From Flavobacterium sediminis (lineage in GTDB: Bacteria > Bacteroidota > Bacteroidia > Flavobacteriales > Flavobacteriaceae), in contig NZ_CP029463.1 in the NCBI RefSeq assembly GCF_003148385.1, positions 1,550,001 to 1,614,000 of the forward strand: a stretch of 64,000 nucleotides of DNA, given 5' to 3'. Below, in pieces: positions 46,398 through 55,248 of the stretch. A program made the position numbers and the translations under genes. Position 1 is the stretch's first letter, and the number at the start of each line of letters is the position of its first letter. Under the pieces are notes generated by a model. That model was not told where the DNA came from, did not search any database, and saw only the letters and a list, made by a program, of their open reading frames with translations.

Positions 46398-47764
46398 TAT
46401 TTCTTAGTGATTTTAAATAGTTTGTCTGATTTTCTAATTTTAAAAGGCAATTCGATAGTAATTTTATCGCCAGCTGTTGCCAATGTATTTTCAACTCCGT
46501 TAACCAACATTTTTTTCAAAGTAAATTCAACTTCACCGGTTGTCGGACCGGAAATTAAAAGTAAATCGCCTGTATTGATTTCTTTATTCGTAAGCTTGAA
46601 CAAAGCGACTTGCGATTTAGAATAATAATGTTCGCCATTACCTACCAAAACTTTTTTAGTGGCAATTTTTTGACGAATAGGTAAATCGCTTTCTGGTTTT
46701 GCTTTAGCCAAAGAAACATCAGACAATGTCCCTGAATGTTTGAATTTTAAAGCATCAGATTTTCCTTTTTTGAAAATTTTATTGCTGTTGCTTTGTCCTT
46801 TTCGTAAGTTAATTTGTTCCACTAAAGGCAAATGAATGATGTCCTGACATTCGGTAGAACAACAATGATCCATTTTGGCAGCACATTCGTCACATTGAAT
46901 GAATAGTAAGTGACAGCCGTCATTTGCACAATTGGTATGGGTATCACAAGGTTTTCCGCATTGGTGACATTGCGAAATGATATCATCGGTAATTCTTTCG
47001 CCTAAACGATTGTCAAAAACGAAATTTTTACCAATGAACTTGCTTTCTAAATTTTCAGTTTTTACCTGACGTGCATATTCAATAACGCCACCTTCTAATT
47101 GGTATACGTTTTTAAAGCCTTGATGTTTGAAGTATGCCGAAGCTTTTTCGCAACGAATTCCTCCGGTGCAATACATCAATAAGTTTTTAGATTCTTTGTA
47201 GTCTTTTAGTTGGTCGTTAATAATAGGCAAACTTTCACGGAATGTATCTACATCGGGTGTGATGGCGCCTTTAAAGTGTCCTACTTCACTTTCGTAATGG
47301 TTGCGAAAATCGACTACAATTGTATTAGGGTCGTCTAATAATTGGTTGAATTCATTCGCTTTTAAGTGAATTCCTTTATTGGTTACATCAAAAGTAGCAT
47401 CGTCTAATCCATCGGCAACAATTTTGTGACGCACTTTTATGGTTAACTTTAAAAAAGAATGATCGTCTTGTTCGCGAGCGACATTTAAACGAATGCCGTG
47501 CATGAAATCATATTCGTCTAAAGTGGTTTTGAAAGCTTGAAATTGATCGGCTGGAACACTCATTTGGGCATTAATTCCTTCATGAGCAACATAAATACGA
47601 CCTAGAGCTTCCAGTGGATTCCAGGCTAAAAATAAATCGTCGCGAAATTGTTGCGGGTTTTCAATTTTGGCATACGCATAGAACGAAAGTGTGATTCTTT
47701 CTTTTCCCGCTTCGTCAATTAAACGGGCACGTTCTTCTGCGCTTAAAGTGTTGTACAGTTGCAT
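46397..47764 (-). CDS. trhO: tRNA uridine(34) hydroxylase TrhO with extra U32_C-like domain
   Basis: 455 residues from the ATG at 47764 (MQLYNTLSAEERARLIDE). Acylphosphatase-like N-terminal part, rhodanese domain with active Cys in MYCTGGIRCEKASAY (~190), and a Cys/His-rich zinc-type segment (CHQCGKPC ... HCCSTEC, ~265-305). Uniquely, the last ~85 residues (GNGEHYYSKSQVALFKL ... KIRKSDKLFKITKK) are homologous to the C-terminal domain of the adjacent TrhP-like protein, which has GKGMHYFPKASIAEFKI ... RIRLSDKLYKIVE. Ordinary TrhO ends near residue 330-350. First gene of the coupled operon. Confidence 0.92.
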   Translation of the reverse strand: MQLYNTLSAEERARLIDEAGKERITLSFYAYAKIENPQQFRDDLFLAWNPLEALGRIYVAHEGINAQMSVPADQFQAFKTTLDEYDFMHGIRLNVAREQDDHSFLKLTIKVRHKIVADGLDDATFDVTNKGIHLKANEFNQLLDDPNTIVVDFRNHYESEVGHFKGAITPDVDTFRESLPIINDQLKDYKESKNLLMYCTGGIRCEKASAYFKHQGFKNVYQLEGGVIEYARQVKTENLESKFIGKNFVFDNRLGERITDDIISQCHQCGKPCDTHTNCANDGCHLLFIQCDECAAKMDHCCSTECQDIIHLPLVEQINLRKGQSNSNKIFKKGKSDALKFKHSGTLSDVSLAKAKPESDLPIRQKIATKKVLVGNGEHYYSKSQVALFKLTNKEINTGDLLLISGPTTGEVEFTLKKMLVNGVENTLATAGDKITIELPFKIRKSDKLFKITKK

Positions 47765-47916
47765 GCTATAACATTTAAGTGAGAAATATAATTTTTGAAT
47801 TCTAAATGGAAGAATTCGGGGCAAAGGTAACAATAATCGATTAAAAATAACTGTAAATCTTTTTTTAGAGAATTTTTCAGAAAAATAGTTTATATTGCGA
47901 TGTAAATTTTAAGGCT

Positions 47917-48129
47917 ATGAATAGACGTAACTTCTTAAAAAATTCAGGAAAGGTACTTTTGGCTACTTCAGCTATTGTAATTACAGGTAATTTAATAGCT
48001 TCTTGTTCCTCGGATGACGGTGATAACTTTAGTAATGGTTATTATGACGACGGATATTACGATGACGGGTATTATGATGATGGTTACTACGATGATGGCT
48101 ATTATGACGATGGTTATTACGGAGGTTAA
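47917..48129 (+). CDS. Tat-type lipopeptide with GYYDD repeats
   Basis: 70 residues. MNRRNFLK is a textbook twin-arginine motif, followed by a hydrophobic core and the lipobox GNLIASC (Cys 30). The predicted mature chain is only 41 residues: CSSDDGDNFSN, then five GYYDD repeats and one GYYGG. Twelve Tyr and thirteen Asp, no Lys or Arg. The repeats use varied synonymous codons (Gly as GGT, GGA, GGG, GGC), so they are held at protein level. Function is unknown. A glycosyltransferase gene starts three bases after the stop, with GGAGG in the final repeat as its ribosome site. Confidence 0.75.
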   Translation: MNRRNFLKNSGKVLLATSAIVITGNLIASCSSDDGDNFSNGYYDDGYYDDGYYDDGYYDDGYYDDGYYGG

Positions 48130-48132
48130 GAT

Positions 48133-50183
48133 TTGAAAAAAATTCTTTTTTTACATGATACAGCCCTTACTTTAAAAAGAGGGGCAGAGTTAACGATTGC
48201 CCAACTGGTTTCAAAAGGAAATGAGTTGGGCTTTCTTGTTGAAGTCGATTTACTTGATAATCTTGAAGAAGTCCAAACACATATTTTATCGCAAGATCTA
48301 CTTATCATTTGCAATACATCAAGATGTAAGTTTGAACGTGATATTTTAAATTTTGTTTTAGATTCCGAAATTCCGTTTTGTAAGATAGAGTTTGACTATA
48401 ATTTCTGTGTTCGAAGGAATATTCTATGCACGTTAGACAGAAATATCAGAAATTGTTGTGATACCGATAAATTTCATTTGTATCGTACCCTTTTTGCTAA
48501 TTCTCAACTTAATATTTTTCAATCGCCAAAACACTTTGAGGCTCACGTTGCATTCTATGGCGAAGCTGTTTCCCATAATTATTTGGTTATGCCACCTACA
48601 GTGGATGTGGAAAATATTTCTATTTCAGATGAGAAAACAGATGCAATTCCTTTTTTTAGTGAGTTAAGTTACTTAAAAGGTGGCGATGCTTTTGTGGATT
48701 ACGCATTGGAACATCCTAATAAGAGTTTTGTAGTCTATGGAAGTAATAAACTTAGAAGAGATATTCCTGAAAATATAGAATTCAGAGAGCCGATTGATAA
48801 TGCGGAAGTTTTAAAAGTTTTAGGTAAAACTAAAGAGATAGTTATTAAACCGGTTTGGCCGGAACCATCGGGAAGATTGGCTGCGGAAGCATTTCTATCA
48901 GGTTGTGAATTGATAACCAATGATAGAGTAGGAACATGGTCTTTTGACTTTTATCCAGATGATAAAGAGCGTGCAAAAGAAGAAATGCAGTCTGCTATTC
49001 CGGAGTTTTGGGATAAAATTAAAGCTATTTCAAAACAAAATGTTGTTTCCAAATCGTTAGGAAAGGTTTTGTTGTTGAAAAGTTATGCCGGTTTAGGGGA
49101 TATCTTTTTTACACTTCCTGCTGTTTATAAACTGAAGAAAGTTTCTGAGTCGGTAACCTACGCATTGAGTCCGCGTTTGGTAAGCTTCTTTCAAAAATAC
49201 TTGAAAGGAATTCAAGTTGTAGATGCTACTCAAATAGACCATGCTGAATTTGATACGGTAATTGAATTCGGTAACTATCCTATTTTTGATAGGAGTGTAG
49301 ATCAAATAGAGTATGTTACCAGTAAAAAAGTAAAACAGCATTCAATTCAACATTATATAGATGCGGTTTGTCGTTTTCATAAAGAGTTATCAAATAAGTA
49401 TACAGGATTTCCGTATTTTGATCGTGAAACGGATTTTGATAATCTTCACTACACACTACATCCCGGAGCCGGATTTCTATTAAAAATTTGGCCTACGGAA
49501 AACTATGCAGAGCTTATAGAAGAGATTTACAGAGTTTTTCCAAAACTAAGATGTAAAATTATTTTAGGAAAAGACGACCCCAATCCGCAGCAATTTTTGT
49601 CAAAAGAATATTCTCATATTGATTTGGTTACGGGAGATTTACATGAAGTTGGCGAAGCCATGGCAGCAGCAATCTTTCATATTGGAAACGATGCAGGTAT
49701 TACCCATGTAGCGGGAGCTTTTAATGTGCCAACGGTTGGTATTTACGGGCCGACAGGTCCGGGTTCTTGGGGAGTTTTTCTGAGCAGAATGAAATTGTAT
49801 GGGGAAAACCCGGAAATTGTACGTTGAAGTGCAATTATGATGTTATCATTAACTGTAAAGATAGAGTTTGTTTGTCGTCAATTTCTGCTGTAAAAGTTAT
49901 GGAAGCATTGTTTAAGTTATTGCAGAAAACTTATGATACTGAAGACTTTGATGTTTTTTTAAACCCTGTTTCAGTATATGATTTAACCGAAAAAGATTGT
50001 CTTGTTAAATGGAGGGAAAATGAAGTTTTACTTGAATTCCAAAATGAAGAGATAAGAAAGTATGTCTCAGAGTTGCTAAAAAAACCGATCCATACTATGG
50101 AAGAGTTAGAACATAATGATATTTTTCATTTTTTTTATGAAAATGAACTTTTATTTTTAATACCCAAGATTTTACGAGAATAA
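48133..50183 (+). CDS. Two-domain glycosyltransferase (GT4-like plus GT9-like), frameshifted
   Basis: Restored length ~683 residues. TTG start, eight bases after GGAGG. N-terminal half ends in a GT4-like donor domain with E-x7-E in PEPSGRLAAEAF (~255). From ~315 a GT9 domain: LLLKSYAGLGDIFFTLPAVYKL, LHPGAGFLLKIWP, GNDAGITHVAGAFNVPTVG. The frame ends at 49827; one G added to the run 49769-49772 gives GSWGSFSEQNEIVWGKPGNC and a further ~115 residues to 50183, including an unrecognised acidic helical tail. Coupled to the GYYDD lipopeptide gene, which may encode its acceptor; that is inference. Confidence 0.8.
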
Positions 50184-50216
50184 AAAATTGTATTTTTACA
50201 CAAAATAAATTGATGT

Positions 50217-51218
50217 ATGAGTTCAGATAAAGAAGCCAAATTAAAAGCCCTTCAATTAACGTTAGACAAGCTAGATAAAGCTTATGGTAAAGGAACCGTA
50301 ATGAAAATGGGAGATTCTGCTGTTGAAGAAGTAGAATCAATATCTTCAGGATCGTTAGGACTTGACCTAGCTTTAGGAGTAAATGGATATCCGAGAGGAA
50401 GAATAATTGAGATCTACGGACCTGAATCGTCTGGTAAAACAACGTTAACATTACATGCCATTGCAGAGGCTCAAAAAGCAGGAGGAATTGCCGCTTTTAT
50501 AGATGCCGAACATGCATTTGATCGTTTCTATGCAGAAAAATTAGGTGTAGATATCGATAATTTAATTATTTCACAACCTGATAACGGAGAACAAGCATTG
50601 GAAATTGCAGAAAGTTTGATTCGTTCAGGAGCAGTTGATATTGTAGTAATAGACTCGGTTGCTGCTTTAACACCAAAAAGTGAAATTGAAGGAGATATGG
50701 GAGACAGTAAAATGGGATTACATGCCCGTTTAATGTCACAAGCGTTGCGTAAATTAACCGGTACTATTCATAAAACAAATTGCACGGTTTTCTTTATTAA
50801 CCAGTTGCGTGATAAAATCGGGGTAATGTTCGGAAACCCGGAAACAACAACAGGAGGTAATGCCTTGAAATTCTATGCTTCGGTTCGTGTGGATATTCGT
50901 AAATCATCTCAAATCAAAGATGGAGAAAATGTGATAGGAAATCGTGCCAAAGTGAAAATTGTAAAGAATAAAGTGGCACCGCCTTTCAGAACAGCTGAGT
51001 TTGATATTATGTATGGAGAAGGAGTTTCTAAAGTCGGTGAAATTTTAGACCTGGCAGTAGACTTTGAAATTGTAAAGAAAAGCGGTTCGTGGTTCAGTTA
51101 CGGAGAAACGAAGTTAGGACAAGGTAGAGATGCCGTTAAGACACTTATAAAAGACAATCCGGAACTGATGGAAGAACTGGAAGAAAAAATCAAAGAGACT
51201 ATTAAAAATCAACACTAA
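50217..51218 (+). CDS. recA: Recombinase RecA
   Basis: 333 residues. Walker [10 protein letters not shown] (~67-75), [42 protein letters not shown] (L2 loop), all intact. DNA strand exchange and SOS coprotease. The gene follows the glycosyltransferase gene after 33 bases. I see no LexA-type box upstream. A strong terminator follows. Confidence 0.98.
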   Translation: MSSDKEAKLKALQLTLDKLDKAYGKGTVMKMGDSAVEEVESISSGSLGLDLALGVNGYPRGRIIEIYGPESSGKTTLTLHAIAEAQKAGGIAAFIDAEHAFDRFYAEKLGVDIDNLIISQPDNGEQALEIAESLIRSGAVDIVVIDSVAALTPKSEIEGDMGDSKMGLHARLMSQALRKLTGTIHKTNCTVFFINQLRDKIGVMFGNPETTTGGNALKFYASVRVDIRKSSQIKDGENVIGNRAKVKIVKNKVAPPFRTAEFDIMYGEGVSKVGEILDLAVDFEIVKKSGSWFSYGETKLGQGRDAVKTLIKDNPELMEELEEKIKETIKNQH

Positions 51219-51226
51219 AAAAGAGA

Positions 51227-51256
51227 ATCCCGAAATATTTCGGGATTTTTTTTTAA
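51227..51256 (+). terminator. Intrinsic terminator after recA
   Basis: Arms AATCCCGAAA and TTTCGGGATT, then a run of nine T. Confidence 0.88.
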
Positions 51257-51321
51257 ATTCAACGCAACCTTTTGATTAAAAGTGTATCATATAAATAAAT
51301 GCCCCCATATAAAAAATAAGA

Positions 51322-51735
51322 ATGATGAAAAAAATAGTTCTGTTATTAAGTTTGTTGTTTATAGTTTCGGCTTGTAGTGTTAACAATGATGAACCGAACT
51401 TTCATTATGAACTGTTGCCAATAGAAGAAGTTGAGCTGCCTACTGAATTTGTAATGGGTGAGACCTATCAGATTAAGGTATGGTATTATAAGCCCTCTAC
51501 TTGCTATTCTTTCGGAGGTTTTTATTATGAGAAGAATTTGAATGAAAGAACAATTGCTATCCAAAGTGTCGTTTTGGATTCAGAAACATGTCAAACAGTT
51601 ACAGATGAACTGAAATCGGCGACATTAGACTTTTATGTAACGAACAATGGTTCTTATGTGTTTAAATTTTGGCAAGGTGTTGATGAAAATTTGGAAAATA
51701 TTTTTTATGAAGTAGAAGTACCGGTTGTGAATTAA
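51322..51735 (+). CDS. Putative lipoprotein upstream of ECF sigma gene
   Basis: 137 residues. Signal KIVLLLSLLFIVSAC (lipobox Cys ~18), then a beta-rich domain with four further Cys-containing or aromatic strands (IKVWYYKPSTCYSFGGFYYE; DSETCQTVTDEL). No family recognised. It ends 12 bases before the sigma factor gene and is probably co-transcribed with it, so it may take part in, or be governed by, the same signalling unit. Confidence 0.68.
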   Translation: MMKKIVLLLSLLFIVSACSVNNDEPNFHYELLPIEEVELPTEFVMGETYQIKVWYYKPSTCYSFGGFYYEKNLNERTIAIQSVVLDSETCQTVTDELKSATLDFYVTNNGSYVFKFWQGVDENLENIFYEVEVPVVN

Positions 51736-51747
51736 CTAAAATGAATT

Positions 51748-52290
51748 TTGATAGTAGAGCAACTTATACATGATTGTAAGAAAGGAAATACTAAAGCTCA
51801 GGAGCAAATATACAGACTTTTAAGTCCTAAGATATTTGCAGTCTGTCTTAAGTATTCAAGAAGTTATGAGGAAGCTCAGGATAATTTACAAGAAGGTTTT
51901 TTATTGCTCTTTGAAAAAATAAATCAGTATCAGTTTAAAGGTTCTTTCGAAGGTTGGGCTAAGCGGGTAGTTATTAATTATGTATTACAGCAGTATAGGA
52001 CAAAAGGAGTTTTTGAGATTATAAGTGAGAATCTTCCGGAACAGGAAGAAGTAGAAGTAGAAGATGAGAACATTTCATTAGAATTTCTGACTCAGATCAT
52101 TCAGGCATTACCGGATCGTTATCGACTGGTTTTTAACTTGTATGTTATCGACGGATATTCCCATAAAGAAATTGCCGAAATGCTGGACATTAATATAGGG
52201 ACGTCAAAATCTAATCTGGCAAGAGCCAAAGCAATATTAAAAGAACGTATTGAAAAACATAATCAGTCTATCTGGCCCAATGTAAAGTGA
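51748..52290 (+). CDS. ECF-type RNA polymerase sigma factor
   Basis: 180 residues from a TTG start (no in-frame ATG nearby; the ATG at 51741 is in another frame). Region 2: AVCLKYSRSYEEAQDNLQEGFLLLFEKI and FEGWAKRVVINYVLQQYR; region 4: LPDRYRLVFNLYVIDGYSHKEIAEMLDINIGTSKSNLARAK, a normal helix-turn-helix. It is followed after 18 bases by a membrane protein with an anti-sigma-like N-terminus, the usual Bacteroidota arrangement. Confidence 0.93.
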   Translation: MIVEQLIHDCKKGNTKAQEQIYRLLSPKIFAVCLKYSRSYEEAQDNLQEGFLLLFEKINQYQFKGSFEGWAKRVVINYVLQQYRTKGVFEIISENLPEQEEVEVEDENISLEFLTQIIQALPDRYRLVFNLYVIDGYSHKEIAEMLDINIGTSKSNLARAKAILKERIEKHNQSIWPNVK

Positions 52291-52308
52291 TGTTTTACAA
52301 ATAGTGTA

Positions 52309-54225
52309 ATGAAAGAAAATAAAAACATAGAAAGATTGTTTCAGGAAAAGTTCAAAGATTTTGAGGTACAACCGCCTCAGGACGCTTGGAGCAATATTGA
52401 AGAAAGACTAAATGAAAAGAAGAAAAAAAGACGTGTTCTTCCGTTTTGGTTTAAAGCTTCCGGAATAGCGGCTTCTTTAGTTTTAGGCTTTTTCTTGTTC
52501 TATTTTGCTAAAGATTCCTTTTTTCCAGGTATTATAGATAGAAGTAAACCTGACGGAGGACTAACAAATGAAGTGCCGGGGTTAGTAAACGGAAAATCGA
52601 ATACAGAAAAAACAGAACAACAAGATAATGAAAAATCAGGTTTCGACCAGAATAATCCAAATGGGGTTTTTGTGCAACCCGGGGAGATCGTTACAGGTGT
52701 TGATAATGGCAGAACCTTAAATGAAGCAGGGGAATCATCTTCTTACCGGGAAGATCAATTTGTTGATTTAGAAAAACAACAAAATAAACGGACTGAAAGA
52801 GGAAATCGTTCAGAAAAGAACCAATTGGTAAAGCCGTCAATTTTAAAGAAAGGGGAAGCTTTAGTTAATAACAACCGAGAAGAAAACGAAAAAGCAGGTC
52901 AAAACAATTCGGATAGAAATAGTTTAAAGTGGGTTGAAACCGAACCTTTGACCAATAATAATTCAGGAATATCTGATCATAAAAACAAACAACAGGAAGG
53001 TTTGATTTTACAAGAAGAAGGAGATTATCAAAATGACCTGATAAATGAATTGAAACAGCAGCAAGCAGAGCAAAATATTGCTGATGCAAAGACCAATAAA
53101 ACGAATTACCAAAAGGGAAAAATTGCTATTGAAGAAGACAATGACGGACTTGTAAACGGACAAGGAGTAAATAATACAATTGTTCAGAATAACAATAACG
53201 GAAAAGAAAAAACTAATGTAGAGGAATTGTTAAATCAGATCAATACCGGTGAGGAACTTACAGAAGGTGTAATTGATTTTAACAAAAATGAAATTGATGG
53301 AATAGCAGAGTTTGATAACAACGTCAAGGTGATAGACAGTTCCTTATTTAATAATAAGGTTCTGGCTGATTTAGAGAAACAGATTGTTCAAGATAGTTCT
53401 CAAGTTGCAGAAGTATTAAAAGAAGAAAATGCGCTTGAAAAATTGCTCAAAGAAAAAGAAGAGGGAAAGAATGCTGATGAAAAAGAAAAAGAAGAGAAAA
53501 GAAATAAATGGGCTGTCAGTACTAGTGCGGCACCCGTTTATTTTAATTCTCTAACAGAAGGATCTCCTTTGGACGAGCAATTTGCATCTAATACAAAAAG
53601 CTATCAAACATCGTTGAGTTACGGAGTTGGAGTACAATATCAGGTTACGCCAAAATTAGCACTTCGAGCCGGAATAAACAATTTGGCACTTAGTTATGAT
53701 ACGCAGAATGTATATCATTCTTCTGTATTGAAGCGAAGTATCGGAACACAACAGTTAGCAGAAAGTACATTGCATGTAGATAGAACCCAAGCGGCTCAAA
53801 GTGTAGTACTTTATAATAAAAGCGCAAATGTTTATGGTGATGTTGAGAATTTCACACAAGATGAGATAGGAAGCCTGAATCAACAGATCGGCTATATTGA
53901 GGTTCCGTTTGAGTTGACGTATAAGCTTTTAGATAAAAAATTCGGAATAGAAGTTATAGGTGGTATGAGTACCTTATTTTTACAACAAAACGAAGTGAAA
54001 TTACTTTCCGAAGGAATGGAAATGGATTTTGGTAAAGCCAATAATTTGAACAATATACATTTTAGTAGTAATGTCGGTTTGGGTTTTAAATATGTGTTTT
54101 TTAAATCATTTCAAGCGAATTTACAACCAATGTTTAAATACCAGATCAATACGTTTAGTGAAAACGCCGGAAATTTTAAACCGTATGCCATAGGTTTATA
54201 TACCGGTATAAGCTACCATTTTTAA
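52309..54225 (+). CDS. Membrane-anchored regulator fused to outer-membrane beta-barrel
   Basis: 638 residues in four parts. 1-43: cytoplasmic helix NIERLFQEKFKDFEVQPPQD ending in KKKKRR, like the short anti-sigma segments that follow Bacteroidota ECF factors. ~45-68: one membrane helix. ~75-400: Asn/Gln/Glu/Lys-rich disordered linker. ~400-638: PorT/OmpA-like barrel (AVSTSAAPVYFNSL ... YAIGLYTGISYHF, ending in Phe as outer-membrane proteins do). One chain could therefore reach from cytoplasm to outer membrane. Directly behind the sigma gene, it likely controls it. Intact, terminator at 54293. Confidence 0.8.
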   Translation: MKENKNIERLFQEKFKDFEVQPPQDAWSNIEERLNEKKKKRRVLPFWFKASGIAASLVLGFFLFYFAKDSFFPGIIDRSKPDGGLTNEVPGLVNGKSNTEKTEQQDNEKSGFDQNNPNGVFVQPGEIVTGVDNGRTLNEAGESSSYREDQFVDLEKQQNKRTERGNRSEKNQLVKPSILKKGEALVNNNREENEKAGQNNSDRNSLKWVETEPLTNNNSGISDHKNKQQEGLILQEEGDYQNDLINELKQQQAEQNIADAKTNKTNYQKGKIAIEEDNDGLVNGQGVNNTIVQNNNNGKEKTNVEELLNQINTGEELTEGVIDFNKNEIDGIAEFDNNVKVIDSSLFNNKVLADLEKQIVQDSSQVAEVLKEENALEKLLKEKEEGKNADEKEKEEKRNKWAVSTSAAPVYFNSLTEGSPLDEQFASNTKSYQTSLSYGVGVQYQVTPKLALRAGINNLALSYDTQNVYHSSVLKRSIGTQQLAESTLHVDRTQAAQSVVLYNKSANVYGDVENFTQDEIGSLNQQIGYIEVPFELTYKLLDKKFGIEVIGGMSTLFLQQNEVKLLSEGMEMDFGKANNLNNIHFSSNVGLGFKYVFFKSFQANLQPMFKYQINTFSENAGNFKPYAIGLYTGISYHF

Positions 54226-54292
54226 TAAACTTTAGTTGGTTAGGCTTAAATTTTTAGTTAAGTGTTCTGTAGCTTGTAAAAGTATAGAACTG

Positions 54293-54324
54293 AAAAAGTC
54301 CCGCAGAATACGGGACTTTTTTTA
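54293..54324. terminator. Bidirectional intrinsic terminator (barrel gene / plsC)
   Basis: Arms AAAAAGTCCCG and CGGGACTTTTT with a seven-base loop. Confidence 0.85.
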
Positions 54325-55056
54325 ATGTTTTAAATCTTTTAAAACAATTTCCCGGACTTCTTTCTTCAAATGGGATTTATGGTCAAGTGTCATACCTGTA
54401 GTTTCAATAGGTTTGTGAACGGTAACACGCATTCTCCCCGGTTTTCCGCTAAAGAAACGAAATGGAAATCGCCTTTTATTGTCAATAAAACTCATGGGAA
54501 CAACAGGAATTTGGTGTTCAATGGCTAAACGAAAAGCACCGTCTTTAAACTCGTCTAAAATAATACTTTCATCGTCCGGTACACCGCCTTCCGGAAAAAT
54601 ACAAATGCTTAACCCTTGATGTAATCTTTTCTGTGCTCTCTCAAAAACTTGATATCGGCTTTTGCTACTACTTCTGTCGACCATGATACAAACCCTTTTA
54701 TAGAAAAAACCGAAAATAGGAAACTTAGAAAGTTCTTTCTTGCCGACAAATACAAAAGGATTGTTTTTAACAACGATCAGCATTAACATAATATCGGTCA
54801 TTGAGGTATGATTGGCAACTAACATATAACTTTTTTCTTTTTCAAGAGGAGCTTCCCATTTGATTTTATGATAAAACCCCATACCCCAAAGGACAAATTT
54901 GGCCCAAAAGCGAGCCACTCTGAAAAAAAGTTTATAAGTACTTTCTGAACTTACTAATACTAATAAAACCGGTGAAAGAACAAGAATCGGGATCATTACC
55001 AGAATGTAAAACCAGATACGCCAGAAAAACCAAAAGATATATTGTAGAATTTTCAT
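54322..55056 (-). CDS. plsC: 1-acyl-sn-glycerol-3-phosphate acyltransferase
   Basis: 244 residues. An N-terminal hydrophobic region with two helices (~5-35), then acyltransferase motif I ANHTSMTDIML (H-x4-D), motif III FPEGGVPDDESI and VVPMSFIDN. Makes phosphatidic acid from lysophosphatidic acid at the inner membrane. Single gene converging on the ECF cassette. Confidence 0.92.
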   Translation of the reverse strand: MKILQYIFWFFWRIWFYILVMIPILVLSPVLLVLVSSESTYKLFFRVARFWAKFVLWGMGFYHKIKWEAPLEKEKSYMLVANHTSMTDIMLMLIVVKNNPFVFVGKKELSKFPIFGFFYKRVCIMVDRSSSKSRYQVFERAQKRLHQGLSICIFPEGGVPDDESIILDEFKDGAFRLAIEHQIPVVPMSFIDNKRRFPFRFFSGKPGRMRVTVHKPIETTGMTLDHKSHLKKEVREIVLKDLKH

Positions 55057-55224
55057 TGAGAATTGTCTGTAGGTGTTTTTTATTTAATTACTTTACCTCT
55101 ATGTAGGCAAAACTTCTGATGTCAAAAATAAGAATATTTGACATTAAACCGAGAAGTTCCCGGTTTCTTTATGAATAAAAGCATAAGTATGGCGGTTTTC
55201 TTTTCTCCTTACACTGAAATGTCC

Positions 55225-55232
55225 TAATTTTG
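55225..55232 (+). promoter_or_regulatory. -7 promoter box of trpS
   Basis: TAATTTTG matches TAnnTTTG, 16 bases before the ATG at 55249; TTTC at 55202-55205 is a near-match -33 at 19-base spacing. Confidence 0.5.
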
Positions 55233-55248
55233 CAAAAAATTATATAAA

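Noticed and set aside
48039-48123. The GYYDD-coding repeat as a minisatellite or CRISPR-like array
   Set aside because: The 15-base units differ at many third positions but keep the protein sequence, and there are no spacers; it is a coding repeat.
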